Shown: positions 7,669-14,681, counted from the stretch's first letter. The stretch: 18,761 nt of DNA from Collinsella aerofaciens (GCF_028209625.1 NZ_JAQLDU010000022.1:1-18761), one strand, 5' to 3'. The notes: generated by a model not told the origin, from the letters alone. Program-made: numbers and translations.

Positions 7669-8421
7669 ATGACGCAGGCAATATCGGACCCCAAGCAGGC
7701 CTCCGCCGCGCTGGCGGAGCTGTTCAATACCCACGAGCACGTGGTGTTCTTTGGCGGCGCTGGTGTTTCCACGGCAAGCGGCATTCCCGATTTTCGCAGC
7801 GTGGACGGCCTGTATCACCAGCAGTTTGCCTATCCGCCCGAGAGCATGCTGTCGCACAGCTTTTACGAGACACATCCGGCGGAGTTCTTCGACTTTTACC
7901 GAACCAAGATGATTGCGCTTAACGCTAAGCCCAACCGCTGCCACACCAAGCTGGCCGAGCTGGAGCGCGTCGGCAAGCTTGATGCCGTGGTGACGCAAAA
8001 CATCGACGGCTTGCATCAGGTGGCGGGCTCGCAGCGCGTGTTTGAGTTGCACGGATCGGTCCATCGCAACATTTGTCAGTCGTGCGGAGCGGTCTATAGC
8101 GCCGAGTGGATTTGCTCGCGCGAGCACGAGGACGCCGCGGGCGTGCCCGTGTGCCCCGCGTGCGGTGGTCGCATCAAGCCCGATGTGGTGCTCTACGAAG
8201 AGCCGCTCGACGAGCATGTGTTGACCGGTGCCGTTGCCGCCATCGCCGCGGCCGATGCCCTCATTGTAGGCGGGACCTCGCTCGTGGTGTATCCGGCGGC
8301 GGGTCTTACACGCTACTTTACCGGCGATACACTGGCCATATGCAACCTTGCCCCCACCGATCAGGATGCAAATGCCGACCTGCTGATTTCTTGCGACATC
8401 GCGGCCGCGTTTGCGTTCTAG
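7669..8421 (+). CDS. NAD-dependent protein deacylase, sirtuin (Sir2/CobB) family
   Basis: The 250-residue enzyme removes acyl groups from lysines using NAD+, giving nicotinamide and O-acyl-ADP-ribose. Motifs are GAGVSTASGIPDFRS (30-44), TQNIDGLH (109-116), catalytic His128 in ELHGS, zinc Cys pairs CQSC (136/139) and CPAC (162/165), and GGTSLVVYPA (201-210). Desuccinylating sirtuins have Tyr-x-x-Arg in the acyl pocket; here the region reads FYRTK (Tyr77, Lys80), so classical desuccinylase activity is doubtful. The start was chosen at the ATG with GGAGG 6 nt upstream, not the earlier in-frame ATG at 7618, whose 17 extra codons lack similarity. folP-folK follows after 95 bp with its own likely promoter. 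Confidence 0.93.
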   Translation: MTQAISDPKQASAALAELFNTHEHVVFFGGAGVSTASGIPDFRSVDGLYHQQFAYPPESMLSHSFYETHPAEFFDFYRTKMIALNAKPNRCHTKLAELERVGKLDAVVTQNIDGLHQVAGSQRVFELHGSVHRNICQSCGAVYSAEWICSREHEDAAGVPVCPACGGRIKPDVVLYEEPLDEHVLTGAVAAIAAADALIVGGTSLVVYPAAGLTRYFTGDTLAICNLAPTDQDANADLLISCDIAAAFAF

Positions 8422-8441
8422 CCCGCGTGCGCGGATACAAT
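8411..8441 (+). promoter_or_regulatory. Candidate promoter for folP-folK
   Basis: TACAAT at 8436-8441 is a good -10 box about 75 nt before the folP start. TTGCGT at 8411-8416, overlapping the end of the sirtuin gene, is a possible -35 although the spacer is 19 nt. Confidence 0.4.
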
Positions 8442-8516
8442 AGAAAGACTGAGTGCAAAGCGACCCCGCCGCCAGCTCCCCAAGCTCGGCGACGTGGGCA
8501 TTTTAGGAGGATGTTC

Positions 8517-10247
8517 ATGGCGAACGACAGCAAGACATGGCGGTGCGGAAAGTATGAGCTCAGCTTTGACCGCCCGCGCATCATGGGCGTCCTCAACGTG
8601 ACGCCCGATTCGTTTAGCGATGGCGGGGAGCACTTCGACCCGGATGCCGCGATCGAGTATGGCCTGGCGATGCTCGACGCCGGCGCCGACGTCATCGACG
8701 TGGGCGGTGAGTCCACGCGTCCCGGCTTTACCCCGGTCAATCCCGATGAGGAAGCGCGCCGCGTGCTGCCCGTGGTGCGCGCGCTGGCCAAAGAGGGCGC
8801 CATCGTCTCGATTGACACGCGTCATGTGGCGGTTGCCAAGGCGGCCGTGCGCTGCGGCGCCTCGATCGTCAACGACGTGACCGGCTTCACCGACCCCAAG
8901 ATGGTCGAGTTTGTTAAGACGAGCACCTGCGGCGTCATCGTGATGCATGCCGGCGAGGTCGCCGCGCCCGCGCGCACGCACGCAACGGTGCAGCTCGATA
9001 CCTCGGCAGCGGCGTTTGTTGCCGAGAAGGCACGCGAAGCGGCTGCCGAGGCCGCGCGCGAGGCCGAGAAGCCGGCCCGTCGCCGTCGCGGCAAGTTGCT
9101 GGGCGAGCCTAAGCCGGAGGCCAAGCTTCCGGGCGGCGTGGTGCAGCCCTCGTTGCCGTTTGGCGAACCTGAGCCCGCGACCGAGCCTGCAAGCGAGCAG
9201 GAGACGCCGGCCGCCGAGCAGGCTGCTGCTGCCGAGACCGTCGCGCCCGCGCCCGAGGCCACCGAGGCCGCATCGGAGCCCAATGACCGCCTGGCCGCCA
9301 TGATGCGCCGCAGCGCCCGCCGCGAGGAAGCCTACGTGCCCACCTCGCAGCTCCGCCGCTTCACCCTGCCCGATTCGGCGCCCATCATGCGCCGCGTCAT
9401 GGGCTTTCTGTCCGACCAGGCCCGCGCGCTCATCCACGCCGGCGTGTCGCGCGACCGCATCTGCATCGATCCCGGTCCGGGCTTTGGCAAGACGGCCAAC
9501 GAGGACATCGTCATCCAGCGCGAGACTGCCAAGATGGCGTCACTGGGCTATCCGCTCATGTGCGCCGTATCGCGCAAGCGCTTTGTGGGCGCCGTCTCGG
9601 GCGTGACCGAGGCCGCCGAGCGCGATGCCGCTACGTTTGGCGTGTGCCTGGGCGCCATCCAGGCCGGTGCCAACATCGTGCGCGTGCACGACGCCGCGGG
9701 CTTTGCGCAGTTCCTGAACGGCTACTGGGCGGTTGCCAAGCCGCAGCCGCGCCGCGCGTTTGTGGCCGTGGGCTCCAACCTGGGGCATCGCTGTGACAAC
9801 ATCCGCGCCGCACGCGACATGATCGCCGAGATTCCACTCACCTGCGTGTCCAACTCCTCCAAGATCTACGAGAGCGAGCCGGCCTACGAGACGCGCCAGG
9901 ACGCGTTTGCCAACGCCGTCATCGAGATTAAGACCGAGCTGGCGCCGCTGGTGCTGCTCGACGAGCTCATGAAGATCGAGGCCGAGCTGGGCCGCGACCG
10001 CTCCAAAAAGGCCAAGGCCAACGGTCCGCGCACCATCGACCTGGACCTGCTGTGGATGGACGGCGAGACCCACGGCGGCAAAAAGCTGCGCCTGCCGCAT
10101 CCGCTCATTGGCGAGCGCGACTTTGTGCTGGTGCCGCTCGAGGACCTGATGCACGACCCGGCGCGGTTCTTCCGCTATAACGGTGTCGAGGTCAAGGAAC
10201 CCGAGGATCGCGTGGGCCATATCGTGGGCGAATTGGGGCGTATGTAG
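8517..10247 (+). CDS. folP-folK: Dihydropteroate synthase - HPPK fusion with a large low-complexity insertion
   Basis: One 576-residue protein joins two consecutive folate-pathway steps: FolK activates 6-hydroxymethyl-dihydropterin and FolP condenses it with p-aminobenzoate. FolP part: MGVLNVTPDSFSDGG (23-37), DVGGESTRPG (61-70), SIDT (98-101), VNDVTGF (118-124), CIDPGPGFGKT (316-326), SRKRFVG (352-358), RVHDA (389-393). FolK part (about 412-576): FVAVGSNLG (415-423), GPRTIDLDLL (503-512) with the metal-binding Asp residues, LPHP and ERDFVLVPL. Between MHAGE (about 143-147) and APIMRRVMGFL (from 288) lies about 140 residues of Ala/Glu/Pro/Arg-rich sequence absent from ordinary DHPS. The start was set at the second of two close ATGs, giving AGGAGG a 6-nt spacing. 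The next gene starts right after the stop codon. Confidence 0.94.
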   Translation: MANDSKTWRCGKYELSFDRPRIMGVLNVTPDSFSDGGEHFDPDAAIEYGLAMLDAGADVIDVGGESTRPGFTPVNPDEEARRVLPVVRALAKEGAIVSIDTRHVAVAKAAVRCGASIVNDVTGFTDPKMVEFVKTSTCGVIVMHAGEVAAPARTHATVQLDTSAAAFVAEKAREAAAEAAREAEKPARRRRGKLLGEPKPEAKLPGGVVQPSLPFGEPEPATEPASEQETPAAEQAAAAETVAPAPEATEAASEPNDRLAAMMRRSARREEAYVPTSQLRRFTLPDSAPIMRRVMGFLSDQARALIHAGVSRDRICIDPGPGFGKTANEDIVIQRETAKMASLGYPLMCAVSRKRFVGAVSGVTEAAERDAATFGVCLGAIQAGANIVRVHDAAGFAQFLNGYWAVAKPQPRRAFVAVGSNLGHRCDNIRAARDMIAEIPLTCVSNSSKIYESEPAYETRQDAFANAVIEIKTELAPLVLLDELMKIEAELGRDRSKKAKANGPRTIDLDLLWMDGETHGGKKLRLPHPLIGERDFVLVPLEDLMHDPARFFRYNGVEVKEPEDRVGHIVGELGRM

Positions 10248-10949
10248 ATGATCGAGATGAATGCTGTTGTCGCCGGTACCGAGCTCGACGCGGCGCGTGA
10301 CGCGGGCCGCGAGGGCGTGTCCGCGGGCTGGTGCGCGTGGAGCGTGGGCGATGCTTCGCTGACGTTTTCGCTGGTTGTGCGCCCCGATGTGAACATGCAC
10401 GCCTTCCACGGCCTGCCGTTTGTGGCCGCGATGGGCATGATGGACGCGCTCGTGGGCACGGCTTCGACGCCGGGGTTGGGCCTTGCCGGTAAAGTGGGTA
10501 TCCAGTGGCCGAGCGATATCGTGTGCGGTGCGCCTGCGTTTGAGGCGTCGCTCGCGCGTGTTGCCGTGAACGGCGGTGCCGGTGCCGCGGGCATGTTTTC
10601 CGCAGTGACGGTTGATATTGAGCGTGCGGCGCTGGGTGAGCTTGGCGTGGATATGGCCGACGAGGTGCTGGTCGAGGCATTGGCCACCGCCGTGCTGACC
10701 CGCGTGGACACCTGGGCGGTTGCCGCCAACACACCACAGGGCGCTGCCGGCCCGCTGGCTCCGGTGCTGGGTGAGTACTTCGATATGGTGCCGCTGCTGG
10801 GTCGTCAGGTTGCGGCGGTGTCGCCCAACGGTTTGCCGCTTGCGGTCGGTGTGTTTGCGGGCCTGGACATCTGGGGCCGCGCGACCATCAAGACCGATGC
10901 CGGCGAGCAGGAGTTTCCGCCCGAGGCCGTACGGATTCGCGGGCTGTAA
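10248..10949 (+). CDS. Biotin-protein ligase-like protein lacking catalytic motifs
   Basis: The 233-residue product resembles the catalytic and C-terminal domains of BirA/BPL without the N-terminal HTH domain. LVVRP (42-46), WPSDIV (87-92) and the C-terminal beta-barrel stretch AVGVFAGLDIWGRATI (199-214) fit that fold. The biotin-binding GRGRxGR loop is absent: the corresponding stretch reads GVSAGWCAWSVGDASL (23-38). In BPLs the Lys of KWPND is essential; here it is Gln (QWPSD, Gln86). It is therefore probably not a working biotin ligase. It could be a ligand-binding pseudoenzyme or another member of the BPL/LplA superfamily. The ATG directly follows the folP-folK stop codon, so the two are probably co-translated; a second ATG at 10257 is possible. 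Confidence 0.6.
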   Translation: MIEMNAVVAGTELDAARDAGREGVSAGWCAWSVGDASLTFSLVVRPDVNMHAFHGLPFVAAMGMMDALVGTASTPGLGLAGKVGIQWPSDIVCGAPAFEASLARVAVNGGAGAAGMFSAVTVDIERAALGELGVDMADEVLVEALATAVLTRVDTWAVAANTPQGAAGPLAPVLGEYFDMVPLLGRQVAAVSPNGLPLAVGVFAGLDIWGRATIKTDAGEQEFPPEAVRIRGL

Positions 10950-10987
10950 CGCGTAGCGCCCGCGTTCAAAGACAGCGATGACAACAA

Positions 10988-11018
10988 GACCCTCCTCGGC
11001 CTGCGCCGGGGAGGGTTT
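10988..11018 (+). terminator. Terminator after the folP-folK / BPL-like operon
   Basis: The hairpin ACCCTCC / GGAGGGT encloses an inner GGC/GCC stem and is followed by a short TTT. It lies 39 nt past the stop. The T-tail is weak. Confidence 0.65.
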
Positions 11019-11047
11019 CGCCTATCTGGGGAATGGGTTGCCAGCGC

Positions 11048-11090
11048 CCTATTCCTCAAAATTGAAAATTTTTCAGTTTTGAGGAATAGG
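11048..11090. repeat. 43-bp near-perfect palindrome overlapping the coaX stop codon
   Basis: 21-nt arms at 11048-11068 and 11070-11090 (CCTATTCCTCAAAATTGAAA and its inverse) have one mismatch. The coaX stop (11073-11075) and last five codons are inside it. It could fold in the coaX mRNA 3' end or be a palindromic repeat element. No T-run follows, so a classic terminator is not supported. Confidence 0.7.
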
Positions 11091-11921
11091 CTTGGCGAAC
11101 GTTTGCGGGGCTGTGACATCGGGCGTGCTCGACTTATGTCCCTGTTTTACCCCCAGCTTCTGCATGCGGCGGTAGATTTCGCAGATGCCCTTGATGGTGA
11201 GCTGCCCGTCGACTATGTCGAAGGCGTCGGTCGAATCGGCGACGATGCTGGCGAGGCCGCCCGTGGCGATAACGGTGGCGTCCTCGCGCCCCAGCTCGCG
11301 CTTCATGCGCGCGACCAGGCCCTCGGCCATGGAGGCGGCGCCCATTACGGCACCGACCTTGATGCACTCTTCGGTGTCGCGACCGATGGCGTGCTCGGGC
11401 GCCTCGAGCGGAACGCTGGCGAGCTTGGCGGCTCGGGCGGCGAGCGCGTCCATCGAAATGCGGATGCCCGGCGCAATCGCTCCGCCAATGTAATAGCCGT
11501 CCACGTCGATGACGTCGATATTGGTCGCGGTGCCAAAGTCCACCACGATCGCCGGGGCGCCGTAGAAGGTCTCGGCAGCGACGGCGTTGGCGATGCGGTC
11601 GGCACCAACGGCCTGGGGGCGCGCCGCGCGCAGCTTGGTCACGGCGGCCGTCTGCGGCCCGATGACGATGGCGTCTGCGGCAATGCGGTCGGCCACGGCG
11701 TGCCACTCGCGCGAGAGCTGCGGCACCACGCCCGCAAAGGCGATCGCGTCAACCGTATCGAGCGAGAGGCCGTACATCTTAAAGAAACCCATCAGGCGCA
11801 CGTGGATCTCGTCGGCGGTATAGGAGCGGTCGGTGGGCATACGCCACGACTGCACCAGCTCGTCTCCGTCAAACAGGCCCATGGCCGTCTGCGTATTTCC
11901 CATATCGATAGCGAGCAGCAT
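11073..11921 (-). CDS. coaX: Type III pantothenate kinase
   Basis: The 282-residue cytosolic enzyme phosphorylates pantothenate, the first step of coenzyme A synthesis. It belongs to the ASKHA fold: phosphate-1 motif AIDMGNTQTAMGLF (4-17, Asp6), GADRIANAVAA (106-116, pantothenate binding), VDFGTATNIDVID (127-139) and GGAIAPGI (146-153), then GAVMGAA (190-196) and IATGGLA (218-224). Type III kinases typically need a monovalent cation and resist CoA feedback. The frame is open far upstream, but homology begins at MLLAIDMGNT, where GGGAG lies 5 nt before the ATG. The last ~25 residues are not conserved and run into a palindrome. It is divergent from the tRNA gene. Confidence 0.95.
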   Translation of the reverse strand: MLLAIDMGNTQTAMGLFDGDELVQSWRMPTDRSYTADEIHVRLMGFFKMYGLSLDTVDAIAFAGVVPQLSREWHAVADRIAADAIVIGPQTAAVTKLRAARPQAVGADRIANAVAAETFYGAPAIVVDFGTATNIDVIDVDGYYIGGAIAPGIRISMDALAARAAKLASVPLEAPEHAIGRDTEECIKVGAVMGAASMAEGLVARMKRELGREDATVIATGGLASIVADSTDAFDIVDGQLTIKGICEIYRRMQKLGVKQGHKSSTPDVTAPQTFAKPIPQN

Positions 11922-11957
11922 GTCTACTCCCGGTGTTGGCATAAAAGGACGCGCACC

Positions 11958-11963
11958 ATTGTA
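11958..11963 (-). promoter_or_regulatory. Candidate -10 box for coaX
   Basis: The minus strand reads TATACAAT about 37 nt before the coaX start; TACAAT is the hexamer. No convincing -35 is visible. Confidence 0.35.
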
Positions 11964-12057
11964 TACGTGCCGTCGACGGCGCTCGGCTGCAATTCGTTTA
12001 CGGTGATAGGGGCTGAGGGGTTTAAATATGAAGGAATTATGCTCTACGAGATTTTCC

Positions 12058-12086
12058 TTGCCGTTTACCGAACTCCCGCGTAATAT
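12058..12086 (+). promoter_or_regulatory. Promoter of the initiator tRNA gene
   Basis: TTGCCG (12058-12063) and TAATAT (12081-12086) are separated by exactly 17 nt, about 30 nt before the mature tRNA 5' end. This is a good housekeeping-type promoter in the right place. Confidence 0.6.
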
Positions 12087-12117
12087 TCTTTCTTGCGCAC
12101 ATGAGGCGCCCAGACAT

Positions 12118-12194
12118 TGCGGGGTGGAGCAGTCTGGTAGCTCGCCGGGCTCATAACCCGGAGGTCGTAGGTTCAAATCCTGCCCCCGCGACCA
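12118..12194 (+). tRNA. Initiator tRNA-fMet (CAU anticodon)
   Basis: The 77-nt cloverleaf has an encoded CCA end. The anticodon loop is CTCATAA on a stem CCGGG/CCCGG whose last three pairs are the GGG/CCC typical of initiators. The D-stem GAGC/GCTC gives the A11:U24 pair also typical of initiators. T-arm is GTAGG-TTCAAAT-CCTGC. The first acceptor position is U1 opposite G72, a wobble rather than the C1-A72 mismatch of E. coli. A promoter lies upstream and a terminator 10 nt downstream. Confidence 0.95.
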
Positions 12195-12203
12195 AGAACT
12201 TGC

Positions 12204-12233
12204 AGCTCGTCGGCCTAGCCGGCGAGCTTTTTT
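12204..12233 (+). terminator. Rho-independent terminator of tRNA-fMet
   Basis: The stem GCTCGTCGGC / GCCGGCGAGC with a 3-nt loop is followed by six T residues, 10 nt after the tRNA CCA end. Confidence 0.9.
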
Positions 12234-12244
12234 GTTATTCCGGG

Positions 12245-12266
12245 ACCGTGTTTTCGGCACGGTTTT
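12245..12266 (+). terminator. Second small hairpin with T-run
   Basis: ACCGTG / CACGGT with a 7-nt loop is followed by TTT, just after the tRNA terminator. It may be a back-up terminator. Confidence 0.45.
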
Positions 12267-12279
12267 CAACCTCTCAAAC

Positions 12280-12421
12280 AAAATCTCGATCTGTAACGCG
12301 TAGACCCGATTTGGACGGCTAGATGTTACAGATCGAGATTTTCCGGCAGCCGGCCCCCGTTTGTCTAAATCTGTAACACGAGGGATGGATTTTGCCGAGT
12401 AGCTGTTACAGATTGAGATTT
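12280..12421. repeat. Upstream array of two 63-bp palindromic elements (copies A and B)
   Basis: Copy A (12280-12342) has perfect 18-nt arms, AAAATCTCGATCTGTAAC and its inverse, around a 27-nt core (12298-12324). Copy B (12359-12421) has arms ending AATCTGTAAC / GTTACAGATT around a 27-nt core (12377-12403). The copies are 79 bp apart. The same family recurs at 14240-14547 beyond the next gene. The 254 bp from 12422 to 12675 hold no gene I can support, only short direct repeats such as GGGGCCG twice near 12601-12625 and TTGACT at about 12629. Confidence 0.85.
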
Positions 12422-12675
12422 TGTTGTTGCTCTCCTTTATGAGTGAATCTTGACTCTTTTTATTATGTGAGGCGGACGGGCTATCGATAATCACGGGCTG
12501 GATGGATTGACTTGTCGATTGATAGATTCCAATTGGAAGGAGCTGCGACGACCCTTAACGATCCTTAACTAGAAACAGTGACGTCTTAAAAACAATAAAG
12601 GGGCCGCTATGTAGGGGCCGTCTATACGATGCCTTTGACTTACACTTCTTTATGGAGCCATGTAAGGAGGCGGCA

Positions 12676-14118
12676 ATGCAGCAACCCATCGCGACAAACG
12701 ATGTGATTCTATTTTCCACTCTCAGGGAGAATCAGTACTTCGATCGAAAGAGCGCCCGCAAGGATGACAAGGAGATTGCGAAGCATATTAGTGCATTCGC
12801 CAACTCGGCGGGAGGCAAGCTCGTTATCGGTATCGAGGATAATGGTGAGGTAACGGGCTTCAAGCGTAACGGCGCGCGCGACATTGAGAAATTCGAGCGC
12901 GCTGCGCTCACGACTTGCACGCCAACCCCTATTGTTCGCAAAGACCGAATCCCCGTGGTCAATTCTTCGGGCGAGGAGGACTTCGTTCTCGTTTTGGACA
13001 TCGATGCCTCGACCAACCACTCTGTTGCTCGCGTGAGCGACGGCGAGGTTTTCTTGCGGCAGGACGACAAGAGCGTGAGGCTCAGCCGCGAACAGGTATT
13101 TGCCCTCGAGTACGATAAGGGGCAGAGAATCTTCGAGGACGAGCTTGTTGAGGATTCCTCCCTAGATGACGTGGACCATGAAGTGCTTGATCGCTACAAA
13201 GGGATTCTTGGAACCGAAGTTTCCGACGAGCAGGTCCTTAGAAGTCGTCGTTTTATGCGTGACGGAAAGCTGACCGTTGCTGGAGCCCTGCTATTCGCGC
13301 TGGATCCGTCCGCGATGATGCCACAGGCGCGAGTCCGTGTCCTGCGCTACGACGGCGTCAAAATGGAGACGGGCGAGCGTCTCAACATCACGAAAGAACG
13401 AAGCTTCTGTGGGCCGCTGCCTAAGGTGATCCAAGACGCCTACGAACTCATCTCGAGCATGCTCCGCGAATTTCAGTTCCTGGGGCCCGACGGGAAATTC
13501 CAGACCGTGCCTGAGTATCCTGAGTTCGCCTGGTTCGAGGGCTTGGTCAACGCGGTGACACATCGCGACTACTCGTTCCGCGGCGACTACATCCGGGTCT
13601 CGATGTTCGACGACCGTTTGGAAATCATCAGTCCAGGCGCGCTTCCCAATATCGTGACGCTCGACAACATGAGGACCACTCGTTACTCGCGCAACCCACG
13701 CATCGCGCGCACGCTGGTTGAATTTGGTTGGGTTCGGGAGCTAAACGAGGGCGTCAAGCGCATTTATACCGAGATGCAAAACTCTCTGCTCAATGATCCG
13801 GTCTACACGGAACCTGATGGGGCAAGGGTTCAGCTAACGCTTGAGAACAATATCGTTGCCAGAACCGTAAGGAGAAGCGAGGCTCTCGAGGACAAGGTAT
13901 CACCGGAGGTGATCGCCTCATTGGGGGAGTATGAGCTCGCCGCCGTCAGGTTGGCCTTTGCGAACGGAAGGGTGACAGCAAGGGAGCTTGCAGCGCACAT
14001 CGGGAGAAATCGCCGCACAGCAAGCCGGGTGCTTGGTAAGTTAATTGAGGAAGACGGGCTGCTCGAATGGCACGGCTCATCCCATAACGACCCAAAACAG
14101 TTCTACACGATAAGGTAA
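12676..14118 (+). CDS. AlbA_2 (Schlafen-like) domain ATP-binding protein, putative transcriptional regulator
   Basis: The 480-residue protein belongs to the group with an N-terminal AlbA_2 domain and a C-terminal GHKL-like ATPase region (COG2865 type). AlbA_2 occupies about residues 12-135, with ENQYFDRKSARKDDKEIAKH (18-37), SAFANSAGGKLVIGIEDNG (39-57) and VFLRQDDKSVRL (125-136). The ATPase-like part has WFEGLVNAVTHRDYS (286-300), DRLEIISPGALP (313-324) and RNPRIARTLVEFGWVRELNEG (339-359). A winged-helix-like tail has ARELAAHIGRNRRTASRVLGKL (435-456). Family members are usually described as regulators; some neighbour defence or mobile genes, but no partner is present here. Start: ATG 12676 with AAGGAGG 5 nt upstream, preferred to ATG 12652. 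It stands alone between two palindrome arrays, with codon use less GC-biased than its neighbours, suggesting acquisition. Confidence 0.8.
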   Translation: MQQPIATNDVILFSTLRENQYFDRKSARKDDKEIAKHISAFANSAGGKLVIGIEDNGEVTGFKRNGARDIEKFERAALTTCTPTPIVRKDRIPVVNSSGEEDFVLVLDIDASTNHSVARVSDGEVFLRQDDKSVRLSREQVFALEYDKGQRIFEDELVEDSSLDDVDHEVLDRYKGILGTEVSDEQVLRSRRFMRDGKLTVAGALLFALDPSAMMPQARVRVLRYDGVKMETGERLNITKERSFCGPLPKVIQDAYELISSMLREFQFLGPDGKFQTVPEYPEFAWFEGLVNAVTHRDYSFRGDYIRVSMFDDRLEIISPGALPNIVTLDNMRTTRYSRNPRIARTLVEFGWVRELNEGVKRIYTEMQNSLLNDPVYTEPDGARVQLTLENNIVARTVRRSEALEDKVSPEVIASLGEYELAAVRLAFANGRVTARELAAHIGRNRRTASRVLGKLIEEDGLLEWHGSSHNDPKQFYTIR

Positions 14119-14133
14119 GGTGGTCGATCTATT

Positions 14134-14195
14134 TCGCACCTCTGTCGCAGTAATGTCGCACCTCTGTCGCAGTAATGTCGCACCTCTGTCGCAGT
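14134..14195 (+). repeat. 22-bp tandem repeat with TCGCA boxes every 11 bp
   Basis: Two full copies and one 18-nt partial copy of TCGCACCTCTG-TCGCAGTAATG start at 14134, 14156 and 14178. TCGCA therefore appears six times, at 14134, 14145, 14156, 14167, 14178 and 14189. It begins 15 bp after the stop of the AlbA_2 gene. Regular 11-bp phasing puts the boxes on one face of the helix, as in direct-repeat sites of OmpR/PhoB-type regulators. Confidence 0.8.
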
Positions 14196-14239
14196 GGCTT
14201 CGATGACGCGTGGATATAGTCCCTCGGCAAATCTCAAAC

Positions 14240-14547
14240 AAAATCTCAATCTGTAACGGGTAGGGGTCAAAAGCGGGCCTAGATGTTACGGATTGAGATT
14301 GTTGAGGATGGGCTGAGGGGAATGTCTTGATCTGTAACACGTGGGGCCGTTTTTGGCCGATAGATGTTACAGAACGAGATTTTTCGGCAGCCGGGCTCCG
14401 TTTATCTGAATCTGTGACACGAGGGACGGATTTTGCCGGGTAGCTGTTACAGATTTAGATGTTCTAGCGGGCCGGGTTGGTTTGTCTCGATCTGTAACAG
14501 GTGGAGGCCAAAAGTGGGCCTTACTGTTACAGATTGAGACAAACCGA
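14240..14547. repeat. Downstream array of four 63-bp palindromic elements (copies C to F)
   Basis: Copies lie at 14240-14302 (C), 14321-14383 (D), 14401-14463 (E) and 14481-14543 (F, whose arms can extend to 14477-14547). Each has TGTAAC (TGTGAC in E) at the left core edge and GTTAC at the right, with exactly 27 nt between. Start-to-start distances are 81, 80 and 80 bp. Cores are related but differ, and several contain an inner GGCC...GGCC hairpin around TTTT or AAAA. The 134 bp from 14548 to the next start show only a weak candidate promoter (TTGCGC near 14600, TATCCT about 18 nt later). Confidence 0.85.
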
Positions 14548-14681
14548 CGGGCCGCCCCGCCCCATCCACCTGCCGCTACCTGCTGTCTGCCGATTTCCGT
14601 TGCGCCACTGTGCTCCCATGCCATATCCTCTAGACAACTACGCGGCAACATCGCCGCCGCGCCTACAAGAGAGGAATGTCC

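Noticed and set aside
8106..8516. N-terminal extension of FolP-FolK
   Set aside because: It overlaps the sirtuin gene in another frame, lacks DHPS similarity, and a perfect AGGAGG precedes the internal ATG.
12101..12322. Small ORF across the initiator tRNA
   Set aside because: The translated tRNA body gives a typical false peptide (SSLVARRAHNPEVVGSNPAP), and the terminator lies inside it.
12280..14547. CRISPR array
   Set aside because: The repeats are 63-bp palindromes with similar, only ~17-nt spacers; no cas genes are nearby.
12280..14547. Integron attC sites
   Set aside because: GTAAC...GTTAC superficially recalls the attC core sites, but the flanking bases do not fit RYYYAAC/GTTRRRY, the arms continue 13 bp outward, and no integrase or cassettes are present.
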